Positions 5,124 to 9,169 of a stretch of 9,169 nt of DNA are shown piece after piece. Source of the stretch: Acidobacteriota bacterium (GTDB lineage Bacteria; Acidobacteriota; Polarisedimenticolia; Gp22-AA2); the NCBI GenBank assembly GCA_016202915.1, contig JACQNT010000124.1:1-9169 (forward strand), in the 5' to 3' direction. How positions within the stretch are numbered: the first letter of the stretch is position 1; each line of letters opens with the position of its first letter. Under the pieces are notes generated by a model, which was not told the DNA's origin, searched no databases, and was given only the letters and a program-made list of their open reading frames with translations. Both the position numbers and the translations under genes were made by a program.

Positions 5124-7055
5124 ATGAGCGCTCATTACACGCGGCTCAGCCGGCCTCTGGTCCGGGAGAACGGGATCCTGCGGCCGGCGAGCTGGGACGA
5201 GGCCCTCGACCGGGCGGCGGACGGCTTCCGGCCCGTGATCAAGGACCGGCGGGGGACGACGGGATTCGGCCTGTTCAGCTGCTCGAAGGCCACCAACGAG
5301 GTGAACTTCATCACGCAGAAGTTCACCCGGGTGGTGATGGGCAGCAACAACGTCGATTCCTGCAACCGCACCTGACACGCCCCCAGCGTCGTCGGTCTGG
5401 CGACGGTCTTCGGGGCGGGCGGGGGCACCAGTTCGTACACGGAGATCGAGGAGACGGACCTCATCGCCCTCTGGGGCTCGAACGCCCGCGAGACGCACCC
5501 GATCTTCTTCCACCACGTGCTGAAGGGGGTGCACCGCGGGGCGAAGCTGTACGTCGTCGATCCCCGCAGGACCGGCACCGCCAAGTGGGCCGACGTGTGG
5601 CTCGGGCTGGACGTGGGGGCCGACATCGCGCTCGCGAACGCCGTCGGCCGGGAGATCATCGAGGCGGGCCTCGTGAACCGCGCCTTCATCGAGCGTGCCA
5701 CCACGGGGTTCGAGGAGTACCGGAAGAGCGTGGAGCGCTACACCCCGGAGGAAGGGGAGCGCCTGAGCGGCGTGCCGGCGCGGCTCATCCAGAGGTTCGC
5801 CCACGACTACGCGCGGGCCGATCGCGCCCAGATCTGCTGGACGCTCGGCATCACCGAGCATCACAACGCCGTGGACAACGTCCTGGCCCTCATCAACCTG
5901 GCGCTCCTGACCGGCCACGTGGGGCGCTACGGGTCGGGGCTCAATCCCCTGCGCGGGCAGAACAACGTCCAGGGGGGAGGGGACATGGGGGCCATCCCGA
6001 ACCGGCTGCCCGGCTTCCAGGACGTCGAGAGCGCAGAGGCCCGCGCGAAGTTCGAGCGCGCCTGGGGGGCGAAGATCCCGCCGGAGCGCGGCTGGCACCT
6101 GACGGGAATGTTCGAGGCGATGGAGCGCGGGCAGCTCAAGACCCTGTACGTCGTCGGCGAGAACCCCTGCCAGTCGGAGGCGGACATGGCGCGCGCCATG
6201 CGCCTGATGGAAGGGCTCGATCACCTCGTCGTCCAGGACCTCTTCCTCACGAAGACGGCCCAGATCGCCGACGTGGTCCTGCCCGCCGCCGCGGCCTGGT
6301 GCGAATCCGAGGGGACCGTCACGAGCAGCGAGCGGCGCGTCCAGCGGGTCCGCAAGGCCCTCGACCCGCCGGGCCAGGCGCGCGACGACATCCGGATCGT
6401 CTGCGACCTGGCGGGCCGCCTGGGGCACGATTGGGGGAAGCCGGCGGCGGAGCAGGTGTGGAACGAGGTCCGGACGCTCTCGCCGATGCACGCCGGCATG
6501 TCGTACCGCCGGCTCGAGGAGCTCGGAGGGATCCCGTGGCCCTGCCCCGACGAGAGCCATCCGGGAGAGCAATTCCTCCACGCGCGGCTGTGGGAGGATC
6601 CGGTGCGCGGGCCCAGGGCGCCGATCACGCCGGTGGAGTACGAGCCCCCGGTGGACGAGCTGACGGTGGATTTCCCGATCCGGCTCACGACCGGGCGCCG
6701 GCTCGACTCCTTCAACACCGGGGTCCAGACTTCCGGATATACCTCGCCCCTGCGCCGGGAGGAGACGATCGACATCGCCCCGGAGGACGGGGAGCGGCTC
6801 GGGTTCGCGGAGGGCGAGGCCGTGCGGGTGAGCTCGCGGCGCGGAGCCGTCGTGGTCCCCGTCCGCTACGACGCCGGCCTGCGGCCCGGGCTCGCCTTCA
6901 TGACCCTCCACTTCCCGGACGACGTGGCCACGAACCTCCTCACGATCGACGCCACCGACCCCAAGTCCGGCACGGCCGAGTTCAAGGCGACCGCCGTCCG
7001 GATCGAGAGGGCCGATGCGCCCCGCCACCCGGTCGCCGCCGGGCGGGGGCGTTGA
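5124..7055 (+). CDS. fdhA: Formate dehydrogenase catalytic subunit, selenocysteine-containing, lacking the N-terminal [4Fe-4S] domain
   Basis: Molybdo/tungsto-enzyme of the DMSO-reductase superfamily that interconverts formate and CO2 at a bis-MGD site. Reading TGA 5373-5375 as Sec gives one 643-residue protein. Sec is residue 84, in NNVDSCNRT-U-HAPSVVGLA, the exact motif of Sec formate dehydrogenases. The essential partners are present: His85, and Arg277 in LNPLRGQNNVQGGGDMGAIP. The chain matches E. coli FdhF throughout, through YVVGENPCQSEAD and VQDLFLTKTAQIADVVLP to the C-terminal MGD-binding domain (TTGRRLDSFNTG, FMTLHFPDD). It begins directly at YTRLSRPLVRENG, which in relatives follows the N-terminal CxxCxxxC [4Fe-4S] domain, so that domain is missing. 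Sec is residue 84 here and 140 in FdhF. The start is the ATG at 5124, with GGGGAGGA immediately upstream. The stop overlaps the next gene by 1 nt. Without Sec decoding, annotation would break it into 5124-5375 and 5517-7055. Confidence 0.93.
5373..5375 (+). other. In-frame TGA read as selenocysteine (Sec84 of FdhA)
   Basis: The reading frame and the family homology continue without a break on both sides of this TGA. The codon falls exactly where formate dehydrogenases carry the metal-ligating Sec or Cys, and the next codon is the conserved His. Recoding is the simplest explanation. A point mutation of a Cys TGC codon would have to fall by chance at this site and beside a SECIS hairpin. Confidence 0.92.
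5376..5416 (+). promoter_or_regulatory. Bacterial SECIS element for Sec insertion
   Basis: CGTCGTC (5387-5393) and GGCGACG (5399-5405) form a 7-bp stem, with one G-U pair, that closes the loop GGTCT (5394-5398). A lower stem can form between GCCCC (5379-5383) and GGGGC (5412-5416). The first loop G is 19 nt after the TGA. By my recollection of the E. coli fdhF SECIS (loop AGGUCU), its GGUCU lies at exactly the same distance. SelB recognises this hairpin and delivers Sec-tRNA. The hairpin lies inside the coding sequence, as is normal for bacterial SECIS elements. Confidence 0.85.
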
Positions 7056-8923
7056 TGGATCTGCACCTCGGCAGGGAGCGACCCTCGCAGGCCGAGCGGC
7101 AGGCGGTCGACGACGTCCTGGGCCCGCCGGCCTCCGGCTGGGACGGGGGAGAGCGCCGCGCCGGGATCGACGGGCGCGCCGCCACGGGGGGGCACGAAGC
7201 GCGGCAACGCCGGCACCTCCTCCTGCCCGTCTTGCAGTCCGTCCAGGCCCGCGCCGGCTGGCTGAGCCCGGGCGCCCTGAATTACGTCTGCCAGCGTCTC
7301 TCCGTCCCTCCTGCGGAGGCGTACGGCGTCGCCACCTTCTACGCGCTCCTGTCGCTCGAAGCCCGCCCGCCTGCGGCGGTCCACGTCTGCGACGACATCG
7401 CCTGCCGCGTGCGCGGCGCGAAGGCGCTGTGCGCCGAGCTGGAGGGCGCCCTCGGACCGGCGGGTTCGAACGGGCAGGGCGGACGGGACAGGCGGGCGAT
7501 GTGGCTGCGGAGCCCCTGCCTGGGCCTCTGCGAGAGAGCCCCGGGCGTCCTGGTGACACTGGCCGGGGAGCGGCCCGTGGAGCGCTCCCTCGCCCCCGCT
7601 ACCTGCGCCGGCGTGGTGGACGCGCTCGCGGGCCGCGCAGCGGATGCGCCGCCGGCCGCGAGGATCCCGCAGTTCGGCGAGCCGGGGCTCCGCCTCCTGC
7701 GCCGGGTAGGGCGCGTCGATCCGGCCAGCCTCGACGACTACCGGGCGCACGGAGGCTACCAGGCGCTCCGGCGGGCGGTCGCTCTCGGCCCCGTCGGCGT
7801 GATCCGGGAGGTGATCGATGCGAAGCTGGTCGGGCGCGGAGGCGCCGCGTTCCCCACCGGTCGCAAGTGGGAGGCCGTGGCCCGGGCCGCCGTCCGGCCG
7901 CACTACGTCGTCTGCAACGCCGACGAGTCGGAGCCGGGGACGTTCAAGGACCGGGTCCTGATGGAGGAGGACCCGTTCGCCATCGTCGAGGCGATGACCA
8001 TCGCCGGCTACGCGACCGGCTGCGAGCGCGGCTACCTGTATGTCCGGGGCGAGTACCCTCTCGCCTCCGCCCGGCTGGCCGGGGCGATCGCCTCGGCGCG
8101 ATCGAAGGGGTTCCTCGGCGACGACATCATGGGCCAGGGCGTCCGCTTCGACATCGAGATCCGGCGCGGCGCCGGCGCCTACATCTGCGGGGAGGAGACG
8201 GCCCTGTTCAATTCGATCGAAGGGCTCCGGGGGGAGCCGCGCAACAAGCCGCCCTTCCCGACGGAGGCCGGCCTGTTCGGGAAGCCGACGGTGGTGAACA
8301 ACGTCGAAACGCTGGCCAACGTCCTCGAAATCATCGAGAAGACCGGCCCGGCGTTCGCCAGTGTCGGCACCTCCGGCTCGACGGGCACGAAGCTGTTCTG
8401 CCTCTCCGGCCACGTGGCGCGCCCCGGCCTGTACGAGGTCCCGTTCGGGACGACGCTGCGGGCGCTCCTCGACAGGGCCGGCGGGGTGCCCGGCGGGCGG
8501 TCGCTGCGCGCGGTGCTGCTCGGCGGGGCGGCGGGCAGCTTCGTGACCCCCGAGGATCTCGATGTCCCCCTCACCTTCGAGGGGACGCGGGCCATCGGCG
8601 CGAGCCTCGGATCGGGGGTCGTCATGGCCTTCGACGACACGGTCGATCCGTGGGACATCGTCCTGCGGATCGCCGCCTTCTTCCGGGACGAATCGTGCGG
8701 CCAGTGCGTCCCCTGCCGCGTCGGCACGGTGCGGCAGGAGGAGTCGCTGCACCGGCTGGCCCGGGGCCGCCCGCTAGGCTCGGTGCGGGACGAGCTGCAG
8801 CTCCTGTCGGAGATCGGCCAGGCGATGCGCGACGCCTCCATCTGCGGATTGGGGCAGACGGCGGCCGTCGCCGTCCAGTCGGCCCTGGGGAAGCTGCTGC
8901 GCCTCGACGGAGGGAAGCCGTGA
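7055..8923 (+). CDS. Fused NuoE-NuoF (HoxF-like) NADH-binding diaphorase subunit of the formate dehydrogenase
   Basis: A 622-residue protein that passes electrons from the FeS relay to NAD+. Residues 45-195 are a NuoE-type domain with a complete [2Fe-2S] set: Cys112 and Cys117 in VCDDIAC, Cys155 and Cys159 in PCLGLC. Residues 215-622 are NuoF. This part contains the FMN-binding loop GRGGAAFPTGRKW (260-272), CNADESEPGTFKDR (287-300), the nucleotide-site motif GAGAYICGEETAL (372-384), and an SLBB domain (KLFCLSGHVARPGLYEVP). A [4Fe-4S] site follows: Cys548, Cys551 and Cys554 in ESCGQCVPC, plus Cys597. It ends right after NuoF, without the extra C-terminal 2x[4Fe-4S] ferredoxin domain of HydB-type bifurcating subunits. 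The fusion resembles HoxF of NAD-reducing hydrogenases. The ATG overlaps the fdhA stop by 1 nt (TGATG), with no strong ribosome binding site, implying coupled translation. The first 45 residues are poorly conserved in appearance. Confidence 0.93.
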   Translation: MDLHLGRERPSQAERQAVDDVLGPPASGWDGGERRAGIDGRAATGGHEARQRRHLLLPVLQSVQARAGWLSPGALNYVCQRLSVPPAEAYGVATFYALLSLEARPPAAVHVCDDIACRVRGAKALCAELEGALGPAGSNGQGGRDRRAMWLRSPCLGLCERAPGVLVTLAGERPVERSLAPATCAGVVDALAGRAADAPPAARIPQFGEPGLRLLRRVGRVDPASLDDYRAHGGYQALRRAVALGPVGVIREVIDAKLVGRGGAAFPTGRKWEAVARAAVRPHYVVCNADESEPGTFKDRVLMEEDPFAIVEAMTIAGYATGCERGYLYVRGEYPLASARLAGAIASARSKGFLGDDIMGQGVRFDIEIRRGAGAYICGEETALFNSIEGLRGEPRNKPPFPTEAGLFGKPTVVNNVETLANVLEIIEKTGPAFASVGTSGSTGTKLFCLSGHVARPGLYEVPFGTTLRALLDRAGGVPGGRSLRAVLLGGAAGSFVTPEDLDVPLTFEGTRAIGASLGSGVVMAFDDTVDPWDIVLRIAAFFRDESCGQCVPCRVGTVRQEESLHRLARGRPLGSVRDELQLLSEIGQAMRDASICGLGQTAAVAVQSALGKLLRLDGGKP

Positions 8924-9169
8924 GCGAGGCGCCGACGCCGGCCCCGGACCGTATCGTCGAGATCGCCATCGACGGGCGCCCCGTCAAGGTGAAGGAGGGA
9001 TCCACCCTCCTGGACGCCTGCAGGCAGGCGGGGATCGAGACTCCGACGCTCTGCTACCTGGAGAACCTCACGCCGGTCAACGTGTGCCGGATCTGCGTGG
9101 TCGAAGTCGAAGGATCGCGGGCGCTGGTGCCGGCGTGCTCGCGCCGGGCCGAGGCCGGGATGGTCGTGA
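8920..9169 (+). CDS. [2Fe-2S] NuoG-N/HoxU-like electron-relay subunit (C-terminus beyond window)
   Basis: The first 83 residues of a protein whose N-terminus is a plant-type [2Fe-2S] ferredoxin fold, as in NuoG, HoxU and the N-terminal part of FdsA-type formate dehydrogenases. Visible features are IDGRPVKVKEGSTLLDAC and the four cluster cysteines in TLCYLENLTPVNVCRICVVE and LVPACSRRA. The start is the GTG at 8920, which overlaps the stop of the NuoE-NuoF gene by 4 nt (GTGA), with GGAGGG about 6 nt upstream. It should carry electrons between the catalytic subunit and the diaphorase. Because FdhA lacks its own [4Fe-4S] domain, the missing part of this protein is the natural place for the extra clusters. 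Whether it is HoxU-sized or longer cannot be seen. Confidence 0.88.
   Translation, partial: MSEAPTPAPDRIVEIAIDGRPVKVKEGSTLLDACRQAGIETPTLCYLENLTPVNVCRICVVEVEGSRALVPACSRRAEAGMVV

Noticed and set aside
5082..5375. Two separate genes: a short 5' fragment and a 512-residue protein starting at GTG 5517, i.e. a pseudogene
   Set aside because: Frame and homology continue across the TGA, the codon is at the Sec site and a SECIS hairpin follows. No second disabling change is seen in the gene.
4934..7054. Possible long N-terminal extension of the NuoE-NuoF protein
   Set aside because: The frame stays open upstream by chance, but this part overlaps fdhA in another frame and reads as low-complexity Arg/Gly sequence. 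The ATG at 7055, overlapping the fdhA stop, is the sensible start.
4911..7559. Minus-strand open frame of 882 codons opposite fdhA
   Set aside because: The translation is Arg/Pro/His-rich and motif-free and runs across several real gene boundaries. The plus strand carries clear FdhA and NuoE motifs.
8920..9169. A stand-alone ferredoxin unrelated to the operon
   Set aside because: The 4-nt overlap with the NuoE-NuoF gene, the good ribosome binding site and the NuoG-type cysteine spacing all point to a subunit of the same complex.

Overview
The window is GC-rich bacterial DNA with tightly packed genes and very short spacers. It holds two divergent blocks. The left block (1-4962) is on the minus strand and the right block (5124-9169) is on the plus strand. 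The organism is most likely an Acidobacteriota-type or similar GC-rich soil or sediment bacterium. That placement is an inference from the RodZ-type N-terminus, the repeat-protein family beside it and the base composition, and no marker gene settles it. The genome must also carry the selenocysteine (Sec) machinery if the fdhA reading below is right.

Left block, in order of transcription (right to left). A small all-helical repeat protein (4198-4962) is followed by a GC hairpin. A near-consensus sigma-70 promoter (TTGACA, 17 bp, TATTAT on the minus strand, 4067-4095) then reads into a four-gene cluster: a RodZ-like membrane protein (2789-4009), a second repeat protein (1666-2802), a TPR protein (673-1635) and a PP2C-type Ser/Thr phosphatase cut by the window edge (1-680). 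Three of the four genes overlap a neighbour and the remaining gap is 30 bp, so they are probably one operon. The two repeat proteins share a clearly homologous module of about 80-90 residues, once in the first and twice in the second. This part looks like a cell-shape/envelope scaffold plus phosphoprotein-signalling cluster, but the roles of the repeat and TPR proteins are unknown.

Right block. Three overlapping plus-strand genes encode the start of a soluble, NAD-linked formate dehydrogenase. The first is a molybdenum/tungsten bis-MGD catalytic subunit (5124-7055) interrupted by an in-frame TGA at 5373-5375, at the catalytic Sec position. A bacterial SECIS hairpin follows with the GGTCT loop 18 nt downstream. 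The second is a fused NuoE-NuoF (HoxF-like) diaphorase subunit (7055-8923). The third is the start of a [2Fe-2S] NuoG-N/HoxU-like protein (8920 to the window end). The catalytic subunit lacks the usual N-terminal [4Fe-4S] domain, so the electron relay appears to be split onto the third gene. The inferred electron path is formate -> Mo/W-Sec site -> FeS relay on the downstream subunit -> NuoF FeS/FMN -> NAD+, and it may run in reverse as CO2 reduction.

The 161-bp divergent spacer (4963-5123) contains overlapping GC-rich inverted repeats and a weak promoter candidate. I saw no tRNA, rRNA, CRISPR array, insertion sequence or attachment site.
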